Assembly: GCF_014204815.1 (NCBI RefSeq)
Contig: NZ_JACHMC010000001.1
Span: 372,001-436,000, forward strand
From: Micrococcus flavus
GTDB lineage: Bacteria > Actinomycetota > Actinomycetes > Actinomycetales > Micrococcaceae
DNA length: 64,000 nucleotides
Reading direction: 5' to 3'
Each line of letters opens with the position of its first letter. Position 1 is the stretch's first letter. Made by a program: the position numbers and the translations under genes. Shown here in pieces: positions 8,281-16,706 of this stretch. The notes beneath the pieces were generated by a model. The model was not told where the DNA came from. It worked only from the letters and a program-made list of their open reading frames with translations, and did no database searches.

Positions 8281-10521
8281 GTGAAGATCCTCGTGCTCGG
8301 CAACGGCGGCCGCGAACACGCGCTGCTGCGCGCCCTCTCCCGTGATCCCCAGGTCCGCGAGCTCCACGCGGCCCCCGGCAACGCCGGCATGGCGGACGCG
8401 GCGACCCTCCACCCGGTGGTCGCCACGGACGCCGACGCCGTCGTCGCCCTGGCCGGCCGCCTGGCGGTGGACCTCGTGGTCGTCGGCCCGGAGGACCCCC
8501 TGGCCGCCGGCGTGGCCGACGCGCTGCGCGAGGCCGGGATCGCGGTGTTCGGTCCGTCGCGCGCCGCGGCCCAGCTGGAGGCGTCGAAGGCGTTCGCCAA
8601 GGAGGTCATGACGGCCGCCGGTGTGCCGACCGCGGGTGCGCGCGTGTGCACCACGCAGGCCGAGGCGGAGGCCGCCTTCGCCGAGTTCGGTGCCCCGCAC
8701 GTGGTCAAGGACGACGGCCTGGCCGCCGGCAAGGGCGTGGTGGTCACCTCGGATCGGGCCGAGGCGCTGGCGCACGCCGCGGCGTGCTTCGCCGCCGGCG
8801 GCGCCGTGGTGGTGGAGGACTTCCTCGACGGCCCCGAGGTCTCCCTCTTCGTGCTCTGTGACGGCACGGACGCCGTCCCGCTGACCCCCGCTCAGGACTT
8901 CAAGCGCATCCACGACGGCGACGCCGGCCCCAACACGGGCGGCATGGGCGCCTACACCCCGCTGGAGTGGCTGCCGGCGGGCTTCGTGGACGAGGTCATG
9001 GACCGCGTGGCCCGGCCCGTGCTCGCCGAGATGGCCCGCCGGGGGACGCCGTTCACGGGCGTGCTGTTCATCGGCCTGGCCGTCACCGCGAAGGGCCCCG
9101 AGGTCATCGAGTTCAACGTGCGCTTCGGCGACCCCGAGACGCAGGCCGTCCTCGCCCGCCTGGAGACCCCGCTCGGCGGGCTGCTGGCCGACGCCGCCGC
9201 AGGCCGCCTCGGCGCGGACCGCGCCCTGGACTGGAGCGACGACGTCGCCGTGGACGTGGTGCTGGCCTCCGCCGGGTACCCCGCGACGTCCTCGTCCGGC
9301 GACGTGATCACCGGCGTCGAGGACGCGCTGGCCCTCGAGGGCGTGGACGTGCTCCACGCCGGCATCGCCCGGACCGAGGATGGAAATCTGGTGACGGCCG
9401 GCGGACGGGTGCTCGCCGTCGTCGGGCGGGGGGAGGACCTGGCGCAGGCGCGGGCCCGGGCCTATGCCGGCGCCGAGTGCATCCGGTTCGACGGCGCCCA
9501 GCACCGCACGGACATCGCGCTCAAGGCCGAGCGCGGAGAGATCGCCGTGCCCGCGCGTGCGGGCGGGACCGGTGGGACGGGCCAGGGCGTCGCGAGGGGC
9601 GGGTTCGCCGGCGCGCAGGCGCTCGACCTGCCCGGCTGGCGGCACGTCTACTCCGGCAAGGTCCGCGACCTCTATGAGCCGGCCGACGCCGCACCGGGGG
9701 AGTCGGAGACCCTGCTGGTGGTGGCCTCGGACCGGATCAGCGCCTACGACCACGTGCTCGAGCCGCCGATCCCGGACAAGGGCGCCGTGCTGACCCAGCT
9801 GAGCCTGTGGTGGTTCGAGAGGCTCGCCGAGGGCGAGGACGCCGTCGCCCACCATGTGGTGTCCACCGACGTGCCGGAGGCCGTGGCCGGGCGCGCGATG
9901 GTGGTGAAGCGGCTGGCCATGCACCCCATCGAGTGCATCGCGCGCGGCTACGTGACCGGCTCCGGGCTGGCCGAGTACCGCGAGCACGGGACGGTGACCG
10001 GCATCCCGCTGCCGGAGGGTCTCGTGGACGGGTCCCGGCTCGAGCCGGCGGTCTTCACCCCCTCGGCCAAGGCGGAGGTCGGCGAGCACGACGAGAACAT
10101 CACGTACGAGCAGACCGTCGAGCGGGTGGGCGAGGACGTGGCCGCGGCGCTGCGGGACGCGACCCTGGCCGTGTACACGCGCGCCGAGGCAATCGCCCGC
10201 GAGGCCGGGATCATCCTGGCCGACACGAAGGTGGAGTTCGGTGTCGACCCGACGGGGGAGCTGGTGCTCGGGGACGAGGTGCTCACCCCCGACTCCTCCC
10301 GCTTCTGGGACGCCGAGGACTACGAGCCCGGCCGCGCCCAGGCCAGCTTCGACAAGCAGTTCGTCCGCGACTGGCTGACGAGTCCGGCCTCCGGGTGGGA
10401 CAAGGCGTCGGGCGAGGCGCCGCCGTCGCTGCCGGCCGACGTCGTGGAGAAGACGCGCGCCCGGTACGTGGAGGCGTATGAGCGCCTGACCGGCCGGACC
10501 TTCGTGGCCCCGGGGGCCTGA
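8281..10521 (+). CDS. Bifunctional PurD-PurC: GAR synthetase fused to SAICAR synthetase
   Basis: A continuous 746-codon frame. Residues 1 to about 425 are phosphoribosylamine-glycine ligase (PurD): MKILVLGNGGREHAL at the N-terminus, the ATP-grasp region KDDGLAAGKGVVV, GPNTGGMGAYTP, and VIEFNVRFGDPETQ. A Gly/Ala-rich linker of about 20 residues (424-446) follows. Residues 446-746 are SAICAR synthetase (PurC) with HVYSGKVRDLYEP, VASDRISAYD, IECIARGYVTGS and a C-terminal FDKQFVRDWL block. Both halves have normal full length and their motifs are intact. PurD does step 2 and PurC step 8 (bacterial numbering) of IMP synthesis, so they are not consecutive reactions. No start codon with a ribosome site was found at the junction. 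Confidence 0.93.
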   Translation: MKILVLGNGGREHALLRALSRDPQVRELHAAPGNAGMADAATLHPVVATDADAVVALAGRLAVDLVVVGPEDPLAAGVADALREAGIAVFGPSRAAAQLEASKAFAKEVMTAAGVPTAGARVCTTQAEAEAAFAEFGAPHVVKDDGLAAGKGVVVTSDRAEALAHAAACFAAGGAVVVEDFLDGPEVSLFVLCDGTDAVPLTPAQDFKRIHDGDAGPNTGGMGAYTPLEWLPAGFVDEVMDRVARPVLAEMARRGTPFTGVLFIGLAVTAKGPEVIEFNVRFGDPETQAVLARLETPLGGLLADAAAGRLGADRALDWSDDVAVDVVLASAGYPATSSSGDVITGVEDALALEGVDVLHAGIARTEDGNLVTAGGRVLAVVGRGEDLAQARARAYAGAECIRFDGAQHRTDIALKAERGEIAVPARAGGTGGTGQGVARGGFAGAQALDLPGWRHVYSGKVRDLYEPADAAPGESETLLVVASDRISAYDHVLEPPIPDKGAVLTQLSLWWFERLAEGEDAVAHHVVSTDVPEAVAGRAMVVKRLAMHPIECIARGYVTGSGLAEYREHGTVTGIPLPEGLVDGSRLEPAVFTPSAKAEVGEHDENITYEQTVERVGEDVAAALRDATLAVYTRAEAIAREAGIILADTKVEFGVDPTGELVLGDEVLTPDSSRFWDAEDYEPGRAQASFDKQFVRDWLTSPASGWDKASGEAPPSLPADVVEKTRARYVEAYERLTGRTFVAPGA

Positions 10522-10536
10522 TCTCACGCCCCCGAG

Positions 10537-10609
10537 CGCTTTCGAACGTGGAAGAGGGCCTATTCCGCGTTCGAAAGAGGCCATTCGCCCGATTCCACGT
10601 TCGAAAACC
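10537..10609 (+). repeat. 73-bp palindromic repeat, copy B
   Basis: Same family and same orientation as copy A. It starts CGCTTTCGAACGTGGAA and ends CGTTCGAAAACC. Units 1 and 2 pair almost perfectly (CTTTCGAACGTGGAA with TTCCGCGTTCGAAAG), so it could act as a terminator after purD-purC. Confidence 0.9.
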
Positions 10610-10642
10610 CCGGGGGGGGTGGGGTGTGGTGGGTCGGACCGG

Positions 10643-10652
10643 TCCTGCACAG
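10643..10652 (+). promoter_or_regulatory. TCCTGCACAG motif upstream of the DUF559-like gene
   Basis: The same 10-mer occurs in the intergenic regions before tadA (30161) and flp (32840). Similarity to the flp copy continues downstream (TG, GGA, CCCGG, GTCGTCC in the same order). Candidate operator; the factor is unknown. Confidence 0.35.
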
Positions 10653-10731
10653 CCTGATGGACCCCGGCGTGTCGTCCCCGCTCGCGGCCCCGCGACCCGC
10701 TGACCGCAGCTCGCGCCTGCACGCTGGGCCC

Positions 10732-11712
10732 ATGCCCCGCACCGCCTCGCCCCTGCCCGCCGCCCTCGCCGGATCCGTCTTCACCTGCGCCGAGGCGGAA
10801 TCCGCCGGTGTCGGGCCTGACCGGCTGCGGTCGACGGCGGTCCGCCGGGTCACCCAGGGTGCCCACCGCGCGGTCGCCGACCGTCCCGGGACATGGGCCG
10901 ATCTGGGCCTGCGCGAGCCGGTCGCCGAGCTGCCGCCCGAGGAGGCCGCGGTCGTCGTCGCCTTGACGCGCGGGGTGGCCAGCCACGTCACGGCGCTGCG
11001 CCTGCACGGGATGGTCCTCCCCGCATGGCTCGCGGAGGATCGGCGGCTCCACGTGAGTCGCCCTCACGGGAGGGGCCGCAGCGGTCGGGCCGGCGTCGTC
11101 ACCCATCTCCGGGACGTGCCCGCGGCCGATGTCACCGAGGTGCGCGGGATCCGGGTGACGACACCGGAACGCGCCTGGGCGGATCTGTGCTCGCTCCTGC
11201 GACCGGGGCAGATCGAGCCCGCTGTGGTGGCCGGGGACGCGCTGGTGCGCCATCCCTGGGTGGACGGCGTCCGCACGGCTCCGGTGACCACGCCGCGACG
11301 GCTGCGCGAGGCCCTCGATCGTGCCGGGCGCTTCAAGGGCGTCCGCACGGCGCGGGCGGCACTCGAGCTGGTGCGGGTCGGGGCGGACTCCCCGCCGGAG
11401 ACGGAGCTGCGACTCGCCCTGCTCGACGCCGGTCTGCCGGAGCCGCGGCTGCAGGTGCAGCTGGTCACGAGCACGGGTGAGCAGACGGACGCAGACCTCG
11501 CGATCGACGAGGCTCGCGTGGTGCTCCACTACGACGGCGGCCACCACCGCACTCCCGACCAACAGGCCCGCGACGCCCGGCGAGACCGGCTCTGGCAGGA
11601 GGCGGGACGACTCTCCCTCTCCGTGTCGGTGCTGGATCGGCGTGACGGCTACCGCGGCGTCGTCCGCGCGGTGCTGCGCCGCTGGGCGCAGGTGCGCGCC
11701 GGCGTCGTCTGA
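10732..11712 (+). CDS. AbiEi-like N-terminus plus DUF559 endonuclease-like protein
   Basis: A 326-residue protein of a common actinobacterial type. The N-terminal part resembles AbiEi antitoxin-like winged-helix proteins (RLRSTAVRRVTQGAHR near residue 35, HVTALRLHGM near 85). The C-terminal domain matches the DUF559/Vsr-like nuclease fold: ETELRLALLDAGLPEP, then D in DADLAIDEARVVLHYDGGHH and the RDARRDRLW helix. These would be the E, D and E/H residues of the restriction-like core. It probably starts at ATG 10732, 6 nt after a -10-like CACGCT. It is bracketed by inverted 73-bp repeats B and C. Activity is unproven. Confidence 0.75.
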   Translation: MPRTASPLPAALAGSVFTCAEAESAGVGPDRLRSTAVRRVTQGAHRAVADRPGTWADLGLREPVAELPPEEAAVVVALTRGVASHVTALRLHGMVLPAWLAEDRRLHVSRPHGRGRSGRAGVVTHLRDVPAADVTEVRGIRVTTPERAWADLCSLLRPGQIEPAVVAGDALVRHPWVDGVRTAPVTTPRRLREALDRAGRFKGVRTARAALELVRVGADSPPETELRLALLDAGLPEPRLQVQLVTSTGEQTDADLAIDEARVVLHYDGGHHRTPDQQARDARRDRLWQEAGRLSLSVSVLDRRDGYRGVVRAVLRRWAQVRAGVV

Positions 11713-11735
11713 GGCCCTCCGGACGCCAGCCCCCC

Positions 11736-11808
11736 CGTTTTCGAACGTGGAATCGGCCGAATGGGCGCTGTCGAACGTGGAATAGGGCCGATTCCACGTT
11801 CGAAAACG
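11736..11808 (-). repeat. 73-bp palindromic repeat, copy C (inverted)
   Basis: Opposite orientation to copies A and B. Its reverse complement aligns end to end with both without gaps. It has CGTTTTCGAACGTGGAATC at one end and GATTCCACGTTCGAAAACG, its exact inverse, at the other, plus an internal TCGAACGTGGAATAGG unit. It lies between the convergent DUF559-like gene and the ABC exporter gene. Confidence 0.9.
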
Positions 11809-11847
11809 CCAGGGGGGCGGGGAGAGGGCAGGGGGGAGAGGTCCGGC

Positions 11848-13740
11848 TCAGGCCTCGCCCGTGACCAGGGAGTCCTCCCACGCCCGGTGCAGCGCCGCGA
11901 ACCGGCCGCCCGCGGCCACCAGCTCTGCCGGCGCCCCGTCCTCCACGATCCGCCCGTCGTGCACCACGAGCACGCGGTCCGCGATCTCCACGGTGCTGAG
12001 CCGGTGCGCGATGATCAGCGCCGTGCGGTCCCCGAGCAGCCGCTCGAGCCCGGCCTGCACGAGCCGTTCGCTCGGCAGGTCCAGGGAGCTCGTCGCCTCG
12101 TCCAGGATCAGCACCGCCGGATCCGCCAGGAACGCCCGCGCGAAGCTGATCAGCTGCCGCTGCCCCGCGGACAGGCGCCCGCCGCGCTGGTTCACGTCCG
12201 TCTCGTACCCCTCGGGCAGCTCCCGGATGAACGCGTCCGCGCCCACGGCCTGCGCGGCGGCCTCGATCTCCTCGAGACTCGCGCCGGGGCGTCCGAGCGC
12301 GATGTTGTCCGCCACGGACCCGGAGAACAGGAACGCCTCCTGGGTCACCATCACCACATTCCTGCGCAGGTCCTGCTGGGACAGCTCGCGCAGCTCCACC
12401 CCGTCCAGGGTGAGAGAGCCGGAGGTGAGGTCGTAGAACCGCGCGATCAGCTTCACCAGCGTGGACTTGCCCGCGCCGGTCTGGCCCACCACCGCCACGG
12501 TCTGCCCCGCGGGCACGGTCAGGTCGAACTCCGGCAGCACGACCTTGCCGGGGCCGTACCCGAACACGGCGTCGCGGAACTCGATCCGCCCGCTCGCCTC
12601 GCCCTCCCCGACGGGCGCCGGCCCGCTGCCGTCCGGGCGGGGCAGGGGCGTGGGGTGCGCGGCCTCGACGACGCCGGGCTCCTCCTCCAGCAGGCCCGAG
12701 ACCTTCTCGAGGGCGGCCGTCGCGGACTGCAGCGAGGAGTAGAACATCGCCACCATCTCCATCGGCTGGAACACGCGCCGGCCCGCGAGCAGCAGCGCCA
12801 CGAGCACGCCCACCTCCAGGTCCCCGGACAGCACCCGCAGGCCGCCGGTCACCAGCAGGGCGGCCACCGTCAGGTTCCCCACCGCGATCAGCGTCGGCTG
12901 CAGCACGCCGAACAGGTTCAGGGACTCCACCATGTCGTCCCGGTAGCGGGTGGCCAGCTCGCGGTAGCGGCGGTCGCCGTCGCGCTCGCGGCGGAACGCC
13001 TGCACGGCGCGGATGCCGGTCATGGTCTCCACGAAGTGCACGATCGACCGGGCCGAGGACACCCGCGACCGCCGGTACACCTCCTCGGAGCGCACCCGGT
13101 ACCAGTGCACCACCGCGACCACGGGCACGGCGGCCCCCAGCAGCACCAGGAAGGACGGCGGGTCCAGGATCAGGATGGACACGGCTGTGAACGTCATGAA
13201 CATCAGGCCGGAGACCAGCGCGGAGACGCCCTGGTCCAGCAGCTCGCGCAGGGCCTCGAGGTCCGAGGTCTGCCGGGAGATCACCCGCCCCGAGGTGTAC
13301 CGCTCGTGGAAGCTCAGGCTGAGGCGCTGGGTGTGCCGGAACACGCGCAGCCGCAGGTCCAGGAGCATCGCCTGGCTGGCCTTGGCGGTGAGCCACGTGT
13401 AGACGCCCAGCAGGAGCCCGGAGGCCAGCGCGGTGAGCACGTACGCCCCGCCCACCAGGGCCAGCACGCCGGTGACGGGCTCGCCGCCGCGCACGCCCGC
13501 CACCACCTGGGGCAGGCCCCAGTCGATCGCCCACGCGATGAGCAGCGGGGCGGCGGCACGGGCCGCGTTGGACACGACGACGAGCACCGCCGTCAGCGTC
13601 AGCGTCCCGCGCACGGGACGGCCGAGCTCGGCCAGCAGCCGCCAGGAGCGGCGACGGACGTGGCGGCGCTCGGCGGGCGTGTAGTCGTCGGCCTCCTCCG
13701 CGCCGACGCCGGTGACGCGGGTGGCCTCCGCGGTGCTCAT
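11848..13740 (-). CDS. ABC exporter, catalytic-site subunit of a heterodimer
   Basis: A 630-residue half-transporter with a six-helix export domain (about residues 45-330) and an NBD. Walker A is GQTGAGKS, the signature LSAGQRQ, and Walker B VLILDEATSSLD with the catalytic Glu present. It overlaps the upstream half-transporter by ATGA, and the two probably form a TM287/288-type heterodimer. Substrate unknown (lipid, drug or peptide). The protein ends near a Gly-rich segment and is of normal length. Confidence 0.92.
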   Translation of the reverse strand: MSTAEATRVTGVGAEEADDYTPAERRHVRRRSWRLLAELGRPVRGTLTLTAVLVVVSNAARAAAPLLIAWAIDWGLPQVVAGVRGGEPVTGVLALVGGAYVLTALASGLLLGVYTWLTAKASQAMLLDLRLRVFRHTQRLSLSFHERYTSGRVISRQTSDLEALRELLDQGVSALVSGLMFMTFTAVSILILDPPSFLVLLGAAVPVVAVVHWYRVRSEEVYRRSRVSSARSIVHFVETMTGIRAVQAFRRERDGDRRYRELATRYRDDMVESLNLFGVLQPTLIAVGNLTVAALLVTGGLRVLSGDLEVGVLVALLLAGRRVFQPMEMVAMFYSSLQSATAALEKVSGLLEEEPGVVEAAHPTPLPRPDGSGPAPVGEGEASGRIEFRDAVFGYGPGKVVLPEFDLTVPAGQTVAVVGQTGAGKSTLVKLIARFYDLTSGSLTLDGVELRELSQQDLRRNVVMVTQEAFLFSGSVADNIALGRPGASLEEIEAAAQAVGADAFIRELPEGYETDVNQRGGRLSAGQRQLISFARAFLADPAVLILDEATSSLDLPSERLVQAGLERLLGDRTALIIAHRLSTVEIADRVLVVHDGRIVEDGAPAELVAAGGRFAALHRAWEDSLVTGEA

Positions 13741-15716
13741 GACTGCTCCTCGGGTCGGCTGGAGATGATGTCGCGGTAGGCGGCGCTGCGGCGCAGCAGC
13801 TCGGCGTGCGTGCCGACGTCGGCCACGCGCCCGTCCTCGAGGACCGCCACACGGTCGGCGAGGGCCACGGTGGAGGGCCGGTGGGCCACGATCAGGGTGG
13901 TGGTCCCGGCGAGCACCTCGCGCAGCCGCGCGGTGACGGCCTCCTCGGTGCGCACGTCGAGGGCGGAGAGCGGGTCGTCGAGCACGAGGATGTCGGGGCG
14001 GGCCGCGATCGCGCGGGCCAGGGCCACGCGCTGGCGCTGCCCGCCGGACAGGCTCAGCCCCTCCTCGCCGATCTCCGCGTCGACGCCGTCGGGCAGGTCC
14101 GCCATGAAGCCGGCCTGCGCGGTGTCCAGGGCGAGGTCCAGCAGCGCGCGGGCGGCGGGGGAGTCGAGCCCGTCCGCGACGGTCTCGGCCGGGGCGCCGA
14201 GCAGGACGTTGGCCCGCACCGTGTCGGAGAACAGGGTGGCGTCCTCGAACGCGATGGAGACGCGCCGCCGCAGCTCCTGCAGCGGGTAGTCCCGCACGTC
14301 CACGCCGTCCACGAGCACCGCGCCGCCCGTGACGTCGTAGAGGCGGGGGACGAGCTGGACCAGCGTGGACTTGCCCGCGCCGGTGACGCCCACGAGGGCG
14401 AGCGTCTCGCCCGGGACCAGCGTGAGGTCCACGCCGCGGAGCAGCTCGTCCGCCTCACCGTCGCCCGCGTCCGGGAACCGGAAGCGCACGTCCCGGAACT
14501 CCAGGGCCCCGTGCGAGGGCGGCAGCACGACGCCGGGCCGCTCCCCGTCCCCGGTCCGCGCACCGGCCTCGGCTGACCGGGACCGGGCGGGGCGCGCGGG
14601 GCGACCCGACGCCTCCGCCCGCCCGGCGCGGGCCGCGGCGGCGGCGCGGCCGGCGTCGAGGGCCTCCTCCTCGTCCCGGTCCGCCCCGGCGGGCGAGGTG
14701 ACGGTGGCGGGGGCGGAGAGGACGTCCAGGTGCCGGTCGATGGCGGTCTTGGCGGCGAGGGTCATGCCCATGAGCTGGCCGATCGACTCCACGGGACCGG
14801 AGAGCACGGCGGCCGTGGCGAAGTACGCGGCCAGCGCGCCCACGGTCAGCTCGCCCTGGGCCACGAGCCACACGCCCAGCGCCAGACCCAGCCCGAGCAC
14901 CGCCTCCGGCAGGGCCACGATCAGCGCGATGAACCTGGAGAGCACGGACGCCTTGCGGACCTCGGTGCCGCGCAGGGTCTCCGCGCGCCCGCGGAAGCCC
15001 TCGAGCGCGTGTGCACCGCGGCCGAAAGCCTTGAGCACGCGGATGCCGTGCACGGACTCCTCCACCGTGGTGGCGAGGTCTCCGGCCTGGTCCTGGGAGA
15101 GGCGGGAGGCGGAGCGGAAGTCGTTGCGGAACCCGAACGAGAGCCACATGATCGGCACCGCCGCCGCGAGGTACAGCAGGGCCAGCTGCCAGGACAGTCC
15201 GAACAGCAGGACCATGCCCACCAGGATCGTCACGGCGTTGACCACCAGCATCACGGAGCCGAAGGCGATCCACCGCCGCAGCAGGGACAGGTCCGCCTGG
15301 GCCCGCGAGAGCAGCTGCCCGGAGGGCCATGCGTCGTGGAAGGCCGCGGGCATGCGCTGCAGCCGACGGTAGAGGGTGATCCGGGCCCGGTTCTCCACGT
15401 CCGCGGCGGGCGGGAGGATGAAGAAGCGGCGCAGGTACACGAAGAGCGCCTCGGCCAGGCCCAGGCCGGCGAGCAGGGCGGCGGCCCACCACACGTCCGC
15501 GCGGGCGGCGTCCGTGGGCGGGACGTTGTGCACCACGTCCGCGAACACCGAGTTCACGAGCACCTGGATCACCTGGGGGATCGCCAGGGCCACCAGGCCG
15601 GCGAGCATGGCGCTGAGCAGGCCCGCGGCCCACCGGAGGCCGACGCCGTCCAGGTACGGGGCGATCCCGCGCAGGGCGGCGCGCAGGGGCAGGGCGGTGG
15701 AGGAGGGGCGGGGCAC
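13737..15716 (-). CDS. ABC exporter, degenerate-site subunit of a heterodimer
   Basis: A 659-residue half-transporter with an N-terminal six-helix domain and an NBD carrying Walker A GVTGAGKS and signature LSGGQRQR. Walker B is ILVLDDPLSALD: Asp stands where the catalytic Glu should be, the hallmark of the degenerate subunit in heterodimeric exporters. A charged Arg/Ala/Glu-rich insert of about 60 residues (near 350-410) separates the two domains. The start is GTG at 15716, 6 nt after TAGAGT, so it is probably leaderless. It is the first gene of the two-gene operon. Confidence 0.92.
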   Translation of the reverse strand: MPRPSSTALPLRAALRGIAPYLDGVGLRWAAGLLSAMLAGLVALAIPQVIQVLVNSVFADVVHNVPPTDAARADVWWAAALLAGLGLAEALFVYLRRFFILPPAADVENRARITLYRRLQRMPAAFHDAWPSGQLLSRAQADLSLLRRWIAFGSVMLVVNAVTILVGMVLLFGLSWQLALLYLAAAVPIMWLSFGFRNDFRSASRLSQDQAGDLATTVEESVHGIRVLKAFGRGAHALEGFRGRAETLRGTEVRKASVLSRFIALIVALPEAVLGLGLALGVWLVAQGELTVGALAAYFATAAVLSGPVESIGQLMGMTLAAKTAIDRHLDVLSAPATVTSPAGADRDEEEALDAGRAAAAARAGRAEASGRPARPARSRSAEAGARTGDGERPGVVLPPSHGALEFRDVRFRFPDAGDGEADELLRGVDLTLVPGETLALVGVTGAGKSTLVQLVPRLYDVTGGAVLVDGVDVRDYPLQELRRRVSIAFEDATLFSDTVRANVLLGAPAETVADGLDSPAARALLDLALDTAQAGFMADLPDGVDAEIGEEGLSLSGGQRQRVALARAIAARPDILVLDDPLSALDVRTEEAVTARLREVLAGTTTLIVAHRPSTVALADRVAVLEDGRVADVGTHAELLRRSAAYRDIISSRPEEQS

Positions 15717-15722
15717 GGGGGG

Positions 15723-15728
15723 ACTCTA
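15723..15728 (-). promoter_or_regulatory. -10 element TAGAGT of the ABC exporter operon
   Basis: TAGAGT, CCCCCC, then GTG at 15716: leaderless layout. Confidence 0.6.
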
Positions 15729-15761
15729 CCGGGTGAGGCACCTCAGCCCGCACGGGTCGCC

Positions 15762-16706
15762 TCAGGCGCGGGGGAGCAGGTCCAGGACCACGGCCTCGGG
15801 GCGGCAGAAGGTGCGCACGGGGGCCGAGGGCGCCGTCCCGATCCCCGCGGACACCTCGAGCGGGACCGTCGGCCCCGCCGCCGTCCACGGGGACACCCCC
15901 GAGGCCTGGGATCGGGGGAGGTCGCAGTTGGTCACGAGGGCGCCCACGAACGGCAGGCACACCTGGCCGCCGTGGGTGTGGCCGGCCAGCAGCAGGTCCG
16001 CCCCGTCGGCGGTCATCGCGTCCAGCACACGTCGGTAGGGGGCGTGGGTGACGCCGAGGCGCAGGGCGGGGACGCCGTCGTCGTCCGGGCCGAACCCGGA
16101 CCAGCGGTCCAGGCCCAGGTGTGGGTCGTCCGTGCCCGCGGCGCGCACGCGCACCGCGTCCGGTCCCGCGCCGAGCACGACGTCGGCGGACCGGTCCGTC
16201 AGGTCCGCCCAGCCCGCCGCACGGAAGGCAGAGAACAGCTCCTCGGTGGGCAGGCGGGAGCGCGAGGCCTCCAGCTCCGAGGGCCCGCGCAGGTACCGCA
16301 GCGGGTTGGCCGGCTTGGGGGTGTAGTAGTCGTTCGACCCGGGCACGAACACGCCCGGCCGCTCCAGCAGCGGGGCCAGGGCGTCGAGCAGGAGGGGGAT
16401 GGAGGCGGCGTGGGAGATGTTGTCCCCGGTGTCCACCACCAGGTCCGGCTCGAGGTGGGCGAGCCCGCGCAGCCAGTCCAGCCGCCGGCGGTGCCGGGGG
16501 AGCAGGTGGATGTCCGAGAGGTGCAGCACGCGCACGGTCCGGGTGCCGGGGGCCAGCACGCGCAGGGTGTGCGTGCGCACCGTGCGCGCCTCGGCCTCCG
16601 TCAGACCCCACGCCAGACCGAGGGCGCCGAGTCCCGCCATGCCGACGGCGGCCCGGGCGCCGGAGCGCGCGAGCCGCCGAGCGGACGGACGGGGGAGGGC
16701 CGTCAC
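15762..16706 (-). CDS. Membrane-anchored metallophosphoesterase
   Basis: A 314-residue calcineurin-like phosphoesterase. A short hydrophobic stretch follows a basic N-terminus (residues 18-35). Metal-binding motifs then appear in order: LSDIHL, VDTGDN, GSND, THAPYRR and GHTHGGQ. It overlaps the PBP gene by GTGA. In M. tuberculosis, as I recall, a phosphoesterase (Rv3683) also adjoins ponA2, so the pairing looks conserved. The substrate is unknown; UDP-sugar lipids or nucleotides are typical for the family. Confidence 0.88.
   Translation of the reverse strand: MTALPRPSARRLARSGARAAVGMAGLGALGLAWGLTEAEARTVRTHTLRVLAPGTRTVRVLHLSDIHLLPRHRRRLDWLRGLAHLEPDLVVDTGDNISHAASIPLLLDALAPLLERPGVFVPGSNDYYTPKPANPLRYLRGPSELEASRSRLPTEELFSAFRAAGWADLTDRSADVVLGAGPDAVRVRAAGTDDPHLGLDRWSGFGPDDDGVPALRLGVTHAPYRRVLDAMTADGADLLLAGHTHGGQVCLPFVGALVTNCDLPRSQASGVSPWTAAGPTVPLEVSAGIGTAPSAPVRTFCRPEAVVLDLLPRA

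Noticed and set aside
9540-9640. Possible frameshift or hidden stop between PurD and PurC
   Set aside because: The frame reads through without interruption and the linker is in the correct phase for both domains, so a true fusion is the simpler reading.
8248-11562. Minus-strand open frame of 1104 codons opposite purD-purC
   Set aside because: It is a mirror of GC-biased codons of the real plus-strand genes; the translation is low-complexity Arg/Gly/His with no domain, and the opposite frame has full purine-enzyme motifs.
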